NCBI GenBank assembly: GCA_023426345.1
Contig: JAFAAX010000005.1
Location: forward strand, 1-64,000
DNA: 64,000 nt
Reading direction: 5' to 3'
DNA from: Actinomycetes bacterium
GTDB taxonomy: Bacteria; Actinomycetota; Actinomycetes; Actinomycetales; Actinomycetaceae
Position 1 is the stretch's first letter; the number at the start of each line of letters is the position of its first letter. The notes beneath the pieces were generated by a model that saw only the letters and a list, made by a program, of their open reading frames with translations, ran no database searches and was not told the DNA's origin. A program made the position numbers and the translations under genes. Below, one piece after another: positions 55,879-64,000 of this stretch.

Positions 55879-56754
55879 TCACCGGAGCCCCGGCCCGTCC
55901 GCGGAATCCCACCCGGTCGCGCGCGCCGGCGCGCCCATCGACTCTTGACGCGGCACTCGCACCCCGACGATGTCGTGGGCGCCGCGGCCCGCCCGATGGC
56001 CCCGCTCCTCGAAGTGCGTGGTGACGCGCCCCTCCCAGCGGGGGGCGAATCCCCCGCGCGACGGCTCGCGGTCGGCCGGGTCCGGCCGCTCGCCCAGATA
56101 CGGATTGCCGAAGGCCGCGCAGTCCTCGACGACATCGCGCATCTGCCAGGCGTAGTCCTCCCAATCGGTGGCCAAGCGCCACACGCCGCCGTCGCGCAGC
56201 ACGCGCGCGATCTCGCAGGCGAACGCCGGTTGGACGAGCCGGCGCTTGTGATGGCGCGACTTGCGCCACGGGTCCGGGAAGAACGTCCAGACCTCGTCCA
56301 GGCAGGCCTCGGGCAGGATGACGGGCAGCGCCTGGGCGGCGTCGGCCTCCAGGGCCCGCAGGTTCGGCAGCCCGCCGGCCGCCACCGCCTTCGACACCAT
56401 CTTCGCGATCCCCGGCTGCCAGACCTCCAGGGCCAGGAAACCGCGGTCCGGCCAGCGACGAGCGGCCGCCACGATCTGCTCGCCGGTCCCCGACCCGATC
56501 TCCAGGGTCACCGGCGCCCGGCGGCCGAACACGGCCGGCAGGTCCAGGCGGAAGTCCTCCGCCACGGTGGTCCAGCCCTCGCCGCGGGCCGGCTCGATGA
56601 CGTAGGCGCCGCCGTGAGCCTCCATCGTGCGGGCCAGGGACTCCGGCAATGCGCGGGAACGGCGCGTGAAGGACTTCGTCCGCGACATGTATGGAGCGTC
56701 CGTGCCCCCGGTGGGGCGCGGATGGTGGCGGTGGGCACCGGCCTGCTCAGCCAC
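55879..56754 (-). CDS. trmB: tRNA (guanine-N7)-methyltransferase
   Basis: TrmB methylates guanosine 46 of tRNA. The 291-residue protein has TLEIGSGTGEQIVAAARRWP (SAM site), FLALEVWQPGIAKMVSKAV and DEVWTFFPDPWRKSRHHKRR, the last being the family's substrate-binding motif. It ends WEGRVTTHFEERGHRAGRGA. It is longer than usual because of N-terminal (about 22) and C-terminal extensions. The GTG at 56754 has a GAGGGGG site; ATG at 56688 (MSRTKSF) is an alternative. It lies 15 bases after lepA and 40 before hemW in one run. Confidence 0.93.
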   Translation of the reverse strand: MAEQAGAHRHHPRPTGGTDAPYMSRTKSFTRRSRALPESLARTMEAHGGAYVIEPARGEGWTTVAEDFRLDLPAVFGRRAPVTLEIGSGTGEQIVAAARRWPDRGFLALEVWQPGIAKMVSKAVAAGGLPNLRALEADAAQALPVILPEACLDEVWTFFPDPWRKSRHHKRRLVQPAFACEIARVLRDGGVWRLATDWEDYAWQMRDVVEDCAAFGNPYLGERPDPADREPSRGGFAPRWEGRVTTHFEERGHRAGRGAHDIVGVRVPRQESMGAPARATGWDSADGPGLR

Positions 56755-56769
56755 GCGCGACAGACCCCC

Positions 56770-58644
56770 TCACTTCTTGCCCGTGGGGACGTCGCTGGTG
56801 AGCGCGGCGATGAACGCCTCCTGGGGGACCTCCACGCGGCCGATGGCCTTCATGCGCTTCTTGCCCTCCTTCTGCTTCTCCAGCAGCTTGCGCTTGCGGG
56901 TGATGTCACCGCCGTAGCACTTGGCCAGCATGTCTTTGCGCAATGCCTTGATGGTCTCGCGCGCGATGACGCGGGCGCCCACCGCCGCCTGGACGGGGAT
57001 CTCGAACTGCTGGCGCGGAATGAGCTCCTTGAGGCGCTTCGTGAGCCGCAGCCCGTAGGCGTAAGCCGCATCCTTGTGGACGATCGCGCTGAACGCGTCC
57101 ACTTTCTCCCCGTTGAGCAGGATGTCCACCTTGACCAGGTCCGCGACCTGCTCGCCGGCCTCCTGGTAATCCAGGGACGCGTATCCCCGGGTCCGAGACT
57201 TCAGCTGGTCGAAGAAGTCGAAGACGATCTCCGCCAGGGGCAGCGTGTAGTGGATCTCGACGCGGTCCTCGCTGAGGTAGTCCATCCCCTTCATCGCGCC
57301 GCGCCGCTCCTGGCACAGCTCCATGACGGGGCCGACGAACTCCGTGGGCGTCAGCACGGAGGCCTCGACGACGGGCTCGCGGATCTCCTGGATCTTGCCC
57401 TCCGGGAACTCCGAGGGGTTGTCGACGCGGATCTCCGTGCCGTCCTCGGCCAGGACGTGGTAGACGACGTTCGGCGCGGTGGCGATGAGGTCCAGGTCGA
57501 ACTCACGCTCGAGGCGCTCGCGCACGATCTCCAGGTGCAGCAGGCCCAGGAAGCCGCAGCGGAACCCGAAGCCGAGGGCCGCGGAGGACTCGGGCTCGAA
57601 CGTGAGCGCGGCGTCGTTGAGCTGGAGGCGCTCCAAGGCGTCGCGCAGATCCGGGAAGTCCGAGCCGTCGACGGGATAGATCCCGGAGAACACCATGGGC
57701 TTCGGGTCCCGGTAGCCGGGCAGCGCGGCCGTCGCGCCGCGCACCGCCGTGGTCACCGTGTCGCCGACCTTCGACTGGCGGACGTCCTTGACACCCGTGA
57801 TGAGGTAGCCGACCTCGCCCGCGCCGATGCCCGCCGAGGGCGTCGGCTCCGGGGAGATCACGCCGATCTCGAGGAGCTCATGGGTGGAGCCCGTCGACAT
57901 CATTGTGATGCGCTCGCGCGTGCTCAGGTGCCCGTCGACCACGCGCACGTAGGTGACGACCCCGCGATAGGTGTCGTACACGGAGTCGAAGATCATCGCG
58001 CGGGTCGGGGCGTCCGGGTCGCCCGAGGGCGGCGGGACCTCGGCGACGATCCGGTCGAGCAGCTCCGGCACGCCCTGACCCGTCTTGCCGGAGACCTGGA
58101 GGATCTCCTCGCGTTCCACGCCCAGGAGCTGGGAGAGTTCCGCCGCGTGCTTCTCCGGCTGGGCGCCGGGCAGGTCGATCTTGTTGAGGACGGGGATGAT
58201 CGCCAGGTCGCCCTCCATCGCCAGGTACAGGTTCGCCAGCGTCTGGGCCTCGATGCCCTGCGCGGCGTCGACCAGCAGCACGGCGCCCTCGCAGGCGGCC
58301 AGCGAGCGGGAGACCTCGTAGGTGAAGTCGACGTGGCCCGGCGTGTCGATCATGTTGAGGGCGTAGGGGCGGGTGGTGCCGTCGGGCGCGCTCACCGCCC
58401 ACGGCATGCGCACCGCCTGGGACTTGATGGTGATGCCCCTCTCCCGCTCGATGTCCATGCGGTCGAGGTACTGGTCGCGCATCTCACGCGTGCCCACGAC
58501 CCCCGTCAGCTGCAGCATGCGGTCGGCCAGCGTGGACTTGCCGTGGTCGATGTGGGCGATGATGCAGAAGTTGCGGATGCGGTCCTGGGGCGTCGCCGCA
58601 GGCCGGATGCGCGCCGACTGCTCGCTCGTGGGGATGGGGGCCAA
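56770..58644 (-). CDS. lepA: Elongation factor 4 (LepA) GTPase
   Basis: LepA binds the ribosome and back-translocates or helps assembly under stress. The 624-residue protein has the P-loop [15 protein letters not shown], switch [36 protein letters not shown] and NKIDLPGA, then the typical C-terminal domain with [20 protein letters not shown] and [20 protein letters not shown]. The start is a TTG at 58644 with a GGAGGAATT site six bases before it; the frame upstream is not family-like. The operon continues with trmB and hemW. Confidence 0.96.
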   Translation of the reverse strand: MAPIPTSEQSARIRPAATPQDRIRNFCIIAHIDHGKSTLADRMLQLTGVVGTREMRDQYLDRMDIERERGITIKSQAVRMPWAVSAPDGTTRPYALNMIDTPGHVDFTYEVSRSLAACEGAVLLVDAAQGIEAQTLANLYLAMEGDLAIIPVLNKIDLPGAQPEKHAAELSQLLGVEREEILQVSGKTGQGVPELLDRIVAEVPPPSGDPDAPTRAMIFDSVYDTYRGVVTYVRVVDGHLSTRERITMMSTGSTHELLEIGVISPEPTPSAGIGAGEVGYLITGVKDVRQSKVGDTVTTAVRGATAALPGYRDPKPMVFSGIYPVDGSDFPDLRDALERLQLNDAALTFEPESSAALGFGFRCGFLGLLHLEIVRERLEREFDLDLIATAPNVVYHVLAEDGTEIRVDNPSEFPEGKIQEIREPVVEASVLTPTEFVGPVMELCQERRGAMKGMDYLSEDRVEIHYTLPLAEIVFDFFDQLKSRTRGYASLDYQEAGEQVADLVKVDILLNGEKVDAFSAIVHKDAAYAYGLRLTKRLKELIPRQQFEIPVQAAVGARVIARETIKALRKDMLAKCYGGDITRKRKLLEKQKEGKKRMKAIGRVEVPQEAFIAALTSDVPTGKK

Positions 58645-58799
58645 CGAATTCCTCCGAAGATGGATGGGTCGCTCCCATCGTCCCACATCCGCGCCGGAGG
58701 GCGTCAGCCGGCCCCAGGATCGGCCCGCTTCCACCCGGCCCGGCGACGTGGTCGACAGCGGGGGCCGGGGGCCGCGCGCCGGTGACGGGCACGAGCCTC

Positions 58800-58810
58800 A
58801 CGAGGGCGGC
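58800..58810 (-). repeat. Dispersed repeat, core GCCGCCCTCGT
   Basis: Intergenic copy between the hicB end and lepA. Confidence 0.45.
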
Positions 58811-58839
58811 GCGGGGACGATCGCGCGGGCCCGGATGCC

Positions 58840-59220
58840 TCAGGCACGGACGAGCTGATGGGCCCTCTGCGTCGACACTCCCATGACCGTGCCGATGTCG
58901 CGCAGCGTCAGTCCTTGCGCACGCAGCACCCGCGCAGCGGCCCGAGACTCCTCGGCGGCCCTCGTCCGGGCCTCCGCCGCCTCCCGCGCCTCCCGATCCG
59001 AGGCAGCGCGGTGCTCCCGATACGCCTCCGGCAGCTCCGGCTCGATCCGCACGACGACCTCCGATTCGGGAACGTTCGCCAGGTAGGCGACGGCTTCCCT
59101 CATCTCATCGTCGGCCTCGCCGAGGGCACGGACCTGTGAGATGGCACCGACCTCGGGAGCCTCGAGCACCCACCATCCCGACCGGCGCCACTGCGCTGTC
59201 ACACGAAACTCCTGGGTCAT
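58840..59220 (-). CDS. hicB: HicB-like antitoxin with HTH
   Basis: The 126-residue protein has a HicB-like N-terminal part (FRVTAQWRRSGWWVLEAPEV, GAISQVRALGEADDEMREAV) and a C-terminal helix-turn-helix (LRAQGLTLRDIGTVMGVSTQ). The middle (about 66-95) is a charged helix. The ATG at 59220 overlaps the HicA stop (ATGA); a start nine bases upstream is also possible. The toxin-first order and the DNA-binding tail fit HicAB systems of the hybrid antitoxin type. Confidence 0.85.
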   Translation of the reverse strand: MTQEFRVTAQWRRSGWWVLEAPEVGAISQVRALGEADDEMREAVAYLANVPESEVVVRIEPELPEAYREHRAASDREAREAAEARTRAAEESRAAARVLRAQGLTLRDIGTVMGVSTQRAHQLVRA

Positions 59221-59429
59221 CGCCACCATCCCTTTCCGCCTAGCACCTCGGCGAACTGGTCGAAGAACTTGCCGGCCGTCACCTCGTCGATCTCACGGTG
59301 CCGGCCCAACGTTCGAGTCACCGTGCCGATCGTGACAGCTGTGTGCCGGGTCAGCTCGTGCTCGCGGAACATCAGCCCGCGGGCGTGAGCCTCGCGCCGC
59401 AGACGTCTGATCACTGCCGCTCGCCTCAT
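59217..59429 (-). CDS. hicA: HicA-like toxin
   Basis: The 70-residue protein has MRRAAVIRRLRREAHARGLM, ELTRHTAVTIGTVTRTLGRH and REIDEVTAGKFFDQFAE. The H in RHTAV is at the place of the catalytic histidine of HicA mRNA interferases, and GRHREI corresponds to the usual PRHxEI segment. It is at the long end of the family. With the HicB-like gene overlapping downstream this is a likely complete TA pair. Confidence 0.82.
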   Translation of the reverse strand: MRRAAVIRRLRREAHARGLMFREHELTRHTAVTIGTVTRTLGRHREIDEVTAGKFFDQFAEVLGGKGWWR

Positions 59430-59609
59430 AGTACGTCAATTCCTGACTAGATTCTCCGTTCAAGTGACCAATTGACGGCGCACAGCTCTGAGGGCTGCCA
59501 CTACACACACGACACGATCAAGACCTTCATTGAAACGAGTCACCATGCCGGAGCATGGCCGGCGCGAGGACGAACACAGATGCTGAGGGCTCCGCGACAC
59601 CGCCCCTCC

Positions 59610-60617
59610 TCAGACCGCCTCACCCGCCTCATCCTCCCCGCCCGCCTCCTCGAGGCGGTCCTGGGACTCGCGCAGCAGGAGGCGGAAGCCGTCGGCGTCC
59701 TCGGCGCGGAAGCCCTCGGGCAGGTTGTCGAGCAGCACGCGGCACCAGCGCGCCACCGCCGCGTCGTCCTCGTCCTGGACGGCCAGCGCGATCTGGAGGG
59801 TGCGCTGGCGGGCCGTCTCCGGGGCGCACTCCCCCAGGTGGCGCCGACAGTCCTCGGTGAGCACCGCCCACAGCTCGCGGGCCCGCGCGTGGTCGCCCAG
59901 GCAGAAGACGTTGGAGGCGATCTCGTCGCGCAGGCGGAGCACCGCGCGGTCCCCCGCCCCCCGCGTCCGCACGGTGTCCTCGAGCAAGGCCTCGTAGAGC
60001 GCCGTCGACTCCTCATACTGCCCGTCGCATGCCAGCACCTCCGCCAGGTTGTCCCGCGTCGTCAGCACCGGGACGTCCGTCTCCTCCAGGACGGTGCGCA
60101 TGTCCGCCAGGAGCCGTCGATACACGCGCGCGGCGCCCGCGAAGTCGCCGCGGCGCTTGAGCGGCATCGCCGAGTTCGTCCTGGCCGCCCACGCCAGCTC
60201 GTGCGTGCGCCCCATCCGCCGCTCGATATCGCGGATGAGTGCCGGGAAGCGCGGCGCCGCGATCTCGTCGTAGCCGGTCATGCACATCCAGTAGAGCTCC
60301 GAGTGCCGCATCATGACGGTGAACTCGTGGCGGTCGCCCACCAGCGCGCGCAGCTTCTTGGCGGCCTCGGTGGCGGTGGTCCGGCACTCGTCGAAGCGGC
60401 CTTGTCCCTCCAGCCACGCGAGCAGTTGCTTGTGCAGGTGGAAGACGTCGGCGGCCCCCGCGGGGCCGGCGTCGATGACGGCGCGCACCCCGTCCACCGC
60501 CCGCGGCAGGTCGCCGCGCTGGGCGGCGCGGAACGCCCGGACGAGGTCGCGTTCGCGTGCCTCTCCGAAGGCGACCAGTCCGGGGCCCGCTCCTGCTGAC
60601 ACCTTCGTCCTGTTCAT
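59610..60617 (-). CDS. Tetratricopeptide-repeat protein
   Basis: The 335-residue protein is mainly helical with repeats of about 40 residues, for example RRGDFAGAARVYRRLLADMR, DGQYEESTALYEALLEDTVR and LGDHARARELWAVLTEDCRR. Such TPR proteins act as scaffolds. There is no signal peptide or other domain, so the role is unknown. The ATG at 60617 has a GAGGGG stretch before it. It stands alone between HicAB and the PemK-like gene, and 60618-60903 holds one dispersed repeat only. Confidence 0.78.
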   Translation of the reverse strand: MNRTKVSAGAGPGLVAFGEARERDLVRAFRAAQRGDLPRAVDGVRAVIDAGPAGAADVFHLHKQLLAWLEGQGRFDECRTTATEAAKKLRALVGDRHEFTVMMRHSELYWMCMTGYDEIAAPRFPALIRDIERRMGRTHELAWAARTNSAMPLKRRGDFAGAARVYRRLLADMRTVLEETDVPVLTTRDNLAEVLACDGQYEESTALYEALLEDTVRTRGAGDRAVLRLRDEIASNVFCLGDHARARELWAVLTEDCRRHLGECAPETARQRTLQIALAVQDEDDAAVARWCRVLLDNLPEGFRAEDADGFRLLLRESQDRLEEAGGEDEAGEAV

Positions 60618-60737
60618 TGGTCAATCCCCTCTCTCCATCATTGTTCATTCCTGTCCCTGCCTGTCGAAGGATGTCATAGGCGCGCTCCCCCTGCGGCCAC
60701 CGCGACGCGATCTGTGGACAACTCCCTCCGTCCCCAA

Positions 60738-60750
60738 CGACGAGGGCGGC
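60738..60750 (-). repeat. Dispersed repeat, core GCCGCCCTCGTC
   Basis: Intergenic copy between the TPR gene and the PemK-like gene, where the two are divergent. Confidence 0.5.
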
Positions 60751-60891
60751 GCCGGCTCCGCCGGCGCACCCGTGGCCGGGTTCGGGGCGCCCAGCGCGGT
60801 TGGGCCCGGCCCCGCACTCCGACCGCGCACGCGTGGCCGGATCCAGCTGGCATCGGAGTCCGGCATCCCCGGCGACGGCGATCCGGCCACG

Positions 60892-60897
60892 TAGAGT
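60892..60897 (+). promoter_or_regulatory. -10 box of the PemK-like gene (leaderless)
   Basis: TAGAGT ends six bases before the ATG at 60904. Confidence 0.5.
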
Positions 60898-60903
60898 CCT
60901 CCC

Positions 60904-61548
60904 ATGGCGTCTCCGATCCCCCGCGTCCTGCGATCCGCCGTCCGCGCGGCCGCCCGCTCCCTCCTCCGCTCCGCGCGGACGACCGACCGGCCGCCCGCCA
61001 CCCGCGCCTCTGGCGCCTCGCGCACCGGCCAGACCACTCCGTCCGACCGCCGTCCTGACGGCGGATCCTCGCCTCGGCCGGCGGGGACGCCCTCGTCGGC
61101 GACGGGGACGCGCCCCGTGGACGTCCGCGAGGCCCTCGACCACGTGTCCTACGACCCCAGCCCGGACGGGGACGCGGACCCGGGCGAGGTCGTGTGGACC
61201 TGGATCCCCTACGAGGAGGACCCCGCCACCGGCAAGGACCGTCCCGTCGTCGTCCTCGGGCGCGAGGCGGACGGCCTCTACGTCGCGCAGATGACATCGA
61301 AGGACCACGACCGCGACGCCGAGCAGGAGGCCCGATGGGGCCGCTACTGGCTGGACATCGGGACCGGGCCGTGGGACGCGAGGGGACGGCCGAGCGAGGT
61401 CCGGCTCGACCGCATCCTGCGGGTGCCCGCCGCCGCCGTCCGCCGCGAGGGCGCGACGCTCGGCCGCGCCCGCTTCGACGCGATCGTCCAGGGCATCCGG
61501 ATGGTGGCCGATCATGCCCAGGACCGCGGTCCCTCGCACCGGGGGTGA
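60904..61548 (+). CDS. PemK/MazF-like protein with long N-terminal extension
   Basis: The 214-residue protein has a basic, P/S/T/R-rich N-terminus (about 1-85) and a PemK/MazF-like core: GEVVWTWIPYEEDPATGKDR, PVVVLGREADGLYVAQMTSK and LDRILRVPAAAVRREGATLG. The core has the usual strand order of MazF-type RNA nucleases (GxVvwv.f......r.RPvvVl). No antitoxin gene adjoins it. It may be a solitary toxin-like regulator; the extension could be a localisation or binding part. Confidence 0.82.
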   Translation: MASPIPRVLRSAVRAAARSLLRSARTTDRPPATRASGASRTGQTTPSDRRPDGGSSPRPAGTPSSATGTRPVDVREALDHVSYDPSPDGDADPGEVVWTWIPYEEDPATGKDRPVVVLGREADGLYVAQMTSKDHDRDAEQEARWGRYWLDIGTGPWDARGRPSEVRLDRILRVPAAAVRREGATLGRARFDAIVQGIRMVADHAQDRGPSHRG

Positions 61549-61604
61549 CCGTCTTCACGAGCCGTCGGCCGCTCGCAGGCTGGAGACCGGGGCGGCTCGG
61601 CTGG

Positions 61605-61610
61605 TAATGT
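61605..61610 (+). promoter_or_regulatory. Probable -10 of rpsT
   Basis: TAATGT with an extended TGG in front, and a weak -35 (TGGAGA, 61581-61586) 18 bases upstream. It would give a leader of about 130 bases. Confidence 0.4.
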
Positions 61611-61746
61611 TGCCTGTCGGACTCCCGGCCTGGTCGGGCAGGGGGTCTGGTCCACCACCGTTTGCGGATGTCCCCACGTCCCGGTCCCGGTGGCGGCACA
61701 GCCCTCACCGACCCTGTCCCCGGACAAATCAAGGAGATCTCTGACA

Positions 61747-62013
61747 GTGGCGAACATCAAGTCCCAGAAGAAGCGCATTCGCACCAACGAGAAGCGCCGT
61801 CAGCGCAACCAGGCCTACAAGTCCGAGCTGAAGACCCTCGTGCGTCACGCCCGCGAGGCCGTCGACGCCGGTGACCGGGAGGCCGCCGACGCCGCTCTGA
61901 AGCTCGCCAGCAAGAAGCTGGACAAGGCTGTCTCGAAGGGCGTCATCCACAAGAACCAGGCCGCGCAGCGCAAGTCCAAGCTGTCCAAGCGCGTCGCCAA
62001 GATGGCGGACTGA
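61747..62013 (+). CDS. rpsT: 30S ribosomal protein S20
   Basis: The 88-residue basic protein starts with [23 protein letters not shown], and ends [18 protein letters not shown], the typical S20 pattern of all-helical, lysine-rich sequence that binds 16S rRNA. An AAGGAG site lies about ten bases before the start. A strong terminator follows. Confidence 0.97.
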   Translation: MANIKSQKKRIRTNEKRRQRNQAYKSELKTLVRHAREAVDAGDREAADAALKLASKKLDKAVSKGVIHKNQAAQRKSKLSKRVAKMAD

Positions 62014-62055
62014 TCCGACTCGGCGCCGCGTCTGGCGCCGGCGACCATTCCCGGA

Positions 62056-62084
62056 GGGGGACGGACCACGGTCCGTCCCCCTTT
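62056..62084 (+). terminator. Rho-independent terminator after rpsT
   Basis: GGGGGACGGACC and GGTCCGTCCCCC form perfect twelve-base arms (working loop about six bases) directly followed by TTT. It lies 43 bases after the rpsT stop. Confidence 0.85.
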
Positions 62085-62119
62085 CGCGCGCTCATCGGGC
62101 GGGCGGGGACAGGACTCCG

Positions 62120-62130
62120 GACGAGGGCGA
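62120..62130 (-). repeat. Dispersed repeat, core CGCCCTCGTC
   Basis: Intergenic copy between the rpsT terminator and the GNAT gene. Confidence 0.4.
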
Positions 62131-62137
62131 CCCGGTG

Positions 62138-62713
62138 CTACGCCTGCGAGGGCGGCACCGCCGGATCGTCGAGGACCAGTTCCATGAGCGTGAGGTCCAG
62201 CCATCGCCCGAACTTCGCGCCGACCTGGCGCAGCGTCCCGACCGTGCGGAAGCCCGCGCGCGAATGCAGTCCGATCGAAGCCTGGTTCCCGGACTCGATG
62301 GCGGCGATCAGGGCGTGAAGTCCCCGCTCGCGGGCGGAACGGACCAGGGACTCCATCAGCAGCAGCCCGACTCCGCGGTGATGGGCGTGCTCGGCGACAT
62401 AGACGGAGTCCTCCGCCGTGCGCCGATAGCCGGGCTCGTCACGGAACGGACCGATCGCTGCGACGCCGAGCCGCTCTCCCTCGCTCCCGTCCGGCCCGAT
62501 CTGCTGGGCGATGAGCACCGCGCCGGCTGCGCGATGGCGCTCCACCCACGCGCGCGTGGTCTCGCAGTCCTCCGGATCGTCGACCCACAGGGCCGTCCCG
62601 GACCGGATCTGTTCGTTGCGCAGTCGACGGATGAACGCCAGGTCCTCGCCGTCGGGGCGGACGGGCCGCACGCGCACGGACGGCGCCACGCACTGCTCCC
62701 GATCGGCGTCCAT
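62138..62713 (-). CDS. GNAT acetyltransferase, phosphinothricin-acetyltransferase-like
   Basis: The 191-residue protein has RPDGEDLAFIRRLRNEQIR at the N-terminus and an acetyl-CoA site in HHRGVGLLLMESLVRSARER, followed by GLHALIAAIESGNQASIGLH and SRAGFRTVGTLRQVGAKFGR. This is the pattern of the PAT/Bar-like branch of GNAT, which acetylates small amines. The natural substrate is unknown. Its ATG shares a base with the holA stop (TGATG). Confidence 0.85.
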   Translation of the reverse strand: MDADREQCVAPSVRVRPVRPDGEDLAFIRRLRNEQIRSGTALWVDDPEDCETTRAWVERHRAAGAVLIAQQIGPDGSEGERLGVAAIGPFRDEPGYRRTAEDSVYVAEHAHHRGVGLLLMESLVRSARERGLHALIAAIESGNQASIGLHSRAGFRTVGTLRQVGAKFGRWLDLTLMELVLDDPAVPPSQA

Positions 62714-63726
62714 CAGCGGGCCCCTCTCAGACGGCAGATCGTCATGACGGCCTTCTCCACGGCGCGCTGGGGGTCGCGGGAGAGGCCCTTGACCTCCTCG
62801 TCCGCGGTGGCCACCGCGCCGATGGCAGCCGCCAGGGTGCGGTCGTCCCAGCCGTAGAGCTCCTTGCGGGCCCGTTCGACCTGCCAGGGCGCCATTCCCA
62901 GCCGTCCGGGCGGCACATGTCCGGCGACCGACACCTTCGCCATGCCGCGCAGCTTCATCCCTAGCGCGACGACCAGCGGGACCGGGTCGATCCCGGTGGA
63001 CAAGGCGTGGCGCAGCAGGGTGAGCGCCTGAGCGGTCCGTCCCGCCACCGCCGCGTCGGCCACCTCGAAACCGGAGGTCTCCACCCGCCCCGAGTGGTAG
63101 CGGTGGACGTCGGCGACGGTGATCGTGCCCTCGACGTCGGCGAGCAGCTGGGCGACGCCGGCCGCCAGGGAGCGCAGGTCCTCGCCCAGCGCGTCGACCA
63201 GCGCCTGAGCGGCCTCCTGGTCGATCTGGCGGTGGGCGGCCCGGATGTCGGAGCGGACCAGGTCGAGCTTCTCGGAGTCGTACTTGAGCGGGTTCGCGTC
63301 GACGACGGGGAAGCCCGCGGCCCGGATCGCGTCGATGAGCTTCTTGCCGCGTTGTCCGCCGTTGTGGCGCAGGATCAGCCAGACGTCCGGGGCGGGCCGT
63401 CCGACGTAGGCGAGCAGGTCCGCCAGCAGCGCGTCCGTCATCGCCTCGAGGTCGGGGACGACGAGGAGCCGGGGCTCCCCGAACAACGAGGGTGAGACGA
63501 GCATGTCCAGCTGGCCCGACTGGTAGGAGGCGGCGGCCACGTCCGTGCGCTCGGTGTTCGGGTCGGCGCTCAGCGCCTGGGCGCGCAGGCGGTCCATCGC
63601 CCGGTCGGCCAGCAGTCCCTCAGAGCCGAGGAGGAGCACGACGGGAGCCAAGTCAACGCGGGAGGCCGGGATGCCCTTGTCCGCGCGCCCACCGCGCGCT
63701 CCCCGCGCGCCGCCCTTCTGGGCCAT
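62713..63726 (-). CDS. holA: DNA polymerase III delta subunit
   Basis: The delta subunit opens the beta clamp. The 337-residue protein has APVVLLLGSEGLLADRAMDR, SLFGEPRLLVVPDLEAMTDA and WLILRHNGGQRGKKLIDAIR, with LALAAGV-like LRSLAAGVAQLLADVEGTIT further on and KELYGWDDRTLAAAIGAVAT near the end. Order and size fit HolA. The first 20 residues are G/R/A-rich and may be an extension. It is followed directly by the GNAT gene. Confidence 0.93.
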   Translation of the reverse strand: MAQKGGARGARGGRADKGIPASRVDLAPVVLLLGSEGLLADRAMDRLRAQALSADPNTERTDVAAASYQSGQLDMLVSPSLFGEPRLLVVPDLEAMTDALLADLLAYVGRPAPDVWLILRHNGGQRGKKLIDAIRAAGFPVVDANPLKYDSEKLDLVRSDIRAAHRQIDQEAAQALVDALGEDLRSLAAGVAQLLADVEGTITVADVHRYHSGRVETSGFEVADAAVAGRTAQALTLLRHALSTGIDPVPLVVALGMKLRGMAKVSVAGHVPPGRLGMAPWQVERARKELYGWDDRTLAAAIGAVATADEEVKGLSRDPQRAVEKAVMTICRLRGAR

Positions 63727-63779
63727 CCGCGTCCCCCTTCCCGGTCGTCCGTGGTCAACGGCTCCAGTGTCCCACGGGC

Positions 63780-63807
63780 CGCCCTCGTCTGGGCCAGGAC
63801 GAGGGCG
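63780..63807. repeat. Inverted pair of the dispersed repeat upstream of holA
   Basis: CGCCCTCGTC and GACGAGGGCG form perfect ten-base arms around an eight-base loop. The hairpin lies between the partial gene at the right edge and holA and might act as a terminator, but no T-run follows on either strand. Confidence 0.65.
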
Positions 63808-63917
63808 CGGCGGCGGTCGGATCCGTCGGACGCGCCACCGCGCTGCGCGATCGCGGCTCCGAAGACCGGCACCGGCACATCAAGCGGTCGGCGACGCGGA
63901 CGAGAGGCGAGCGCGGG

Positions 63918-64000
63918 TCAGGCCGATGCGGCCTGGCGCTGGCGGTGCTGGGCGATCCAGCCGAGTGTGCGCTCTTCGAGATCGGGATCCTGTCCGCCTC
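63918..64000 (-). CDS. C-terminal end of a gene cut by the window, possibly comEC
   Basis: Only the last 26 residues are present (GGQDPDLEERTLGWIAQHRQ, RQAASA) before the TGA at 63918-63920. In Actinobacteria the gene before holA is usually comEC, which suggests the identity, but the visible tail has no motif of its own. Confidence 0.45.
   Translation of the reverse strand, partial: GGQDPDLEERTLGWIAQHRQRQAASA

Noticed and set aside
55690..58785. A 1031-codon open frame on the plus strand opposite lepA, trmB and hemW
   Set aside because: It is the antisense reading of three well-supported housekeeping genes, with low-complexity composition.

Overview
The window is high-GC DNA with actinobacterial marker genes: a WhiB2-type regulator, TIGR03089, a LytR-CpsA-Psr (LCP) ligase and the block comEC?-holA-GNAT-rpsT-lepA-trmB-hemW. 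Many start codons sit 6-7 nt after a TANNNT -10 box, which points to leaderless transcripts. I infer a member of Actinomycetaceae (Actinomyces/Schaalia-like). This rests on gene content, not on a database search. No tRNA, rRNA, CRISPR array, insertion sequence or integrase gene was seen.

Layout. 1-3.1 kb: a cut-off GT2 glycosyltransferase, whiB2, a decayed MarR gene and two small toxin-antitoxin (TA) operons. 3.4-46.9 kb: a very large surface-polysaccharide region. It holds TIGR03089, a UDP-glucose dehydrogenase, a second nucleotide-sugar dehydrogenase, an NAD-dependent epimerase, scattered dTDP-rhamnose genes (rfbB 16.0 kb, rfbA 35.0 kb, rfbD 42.2 kb, rfbC 43.8 kb), about a dozen glycosyltransferases, a Wzm/Wzt ABC exporter with a Wzt-C domain, a Wzx-like flippase, several large polytopic membrane proteins (two DUF2142, an LPG-synthase-TM-like protein, one of unknown family), two GT2+DUF2304 pairs, a secreted PGRP amidase and the LCP ligase. 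Together they suggest synthesis of rhamnose- and uronate-containing glycans, export by an ABC and/or flippase route, and attachment to peptidoglycan by the LCP enzyme.

38-62 kb: this part is interrupted by small accessory genes. There is a broken TacA/TacT-type pair, a group of three truncated defence-like genes (AlbA/RecG-like ATPase, RloB, DUF3800-like), YefM-YoeB, a HipBA operon whose hipA has lost its middle, an XRE-DUF6941 pair, an AbiEi-AbiEii system lying between two copies of the galE 3' end, HicAB, and a PemK-like protein. The housekeeping genes galE, a DUF6541 membrane protein, hemW, trmB, lepA, rpsT and holA lie between and after them.

The most notable structural observations are the galE-3'-end duplication that brackets AbiE, a dispersed short repeat with core GCCCTCGTC (also inside hemW and the DUF6541 gene), the hipA internal deletion with an intact antitoxin and operator, and the repeated leaderless-promoter geometry.
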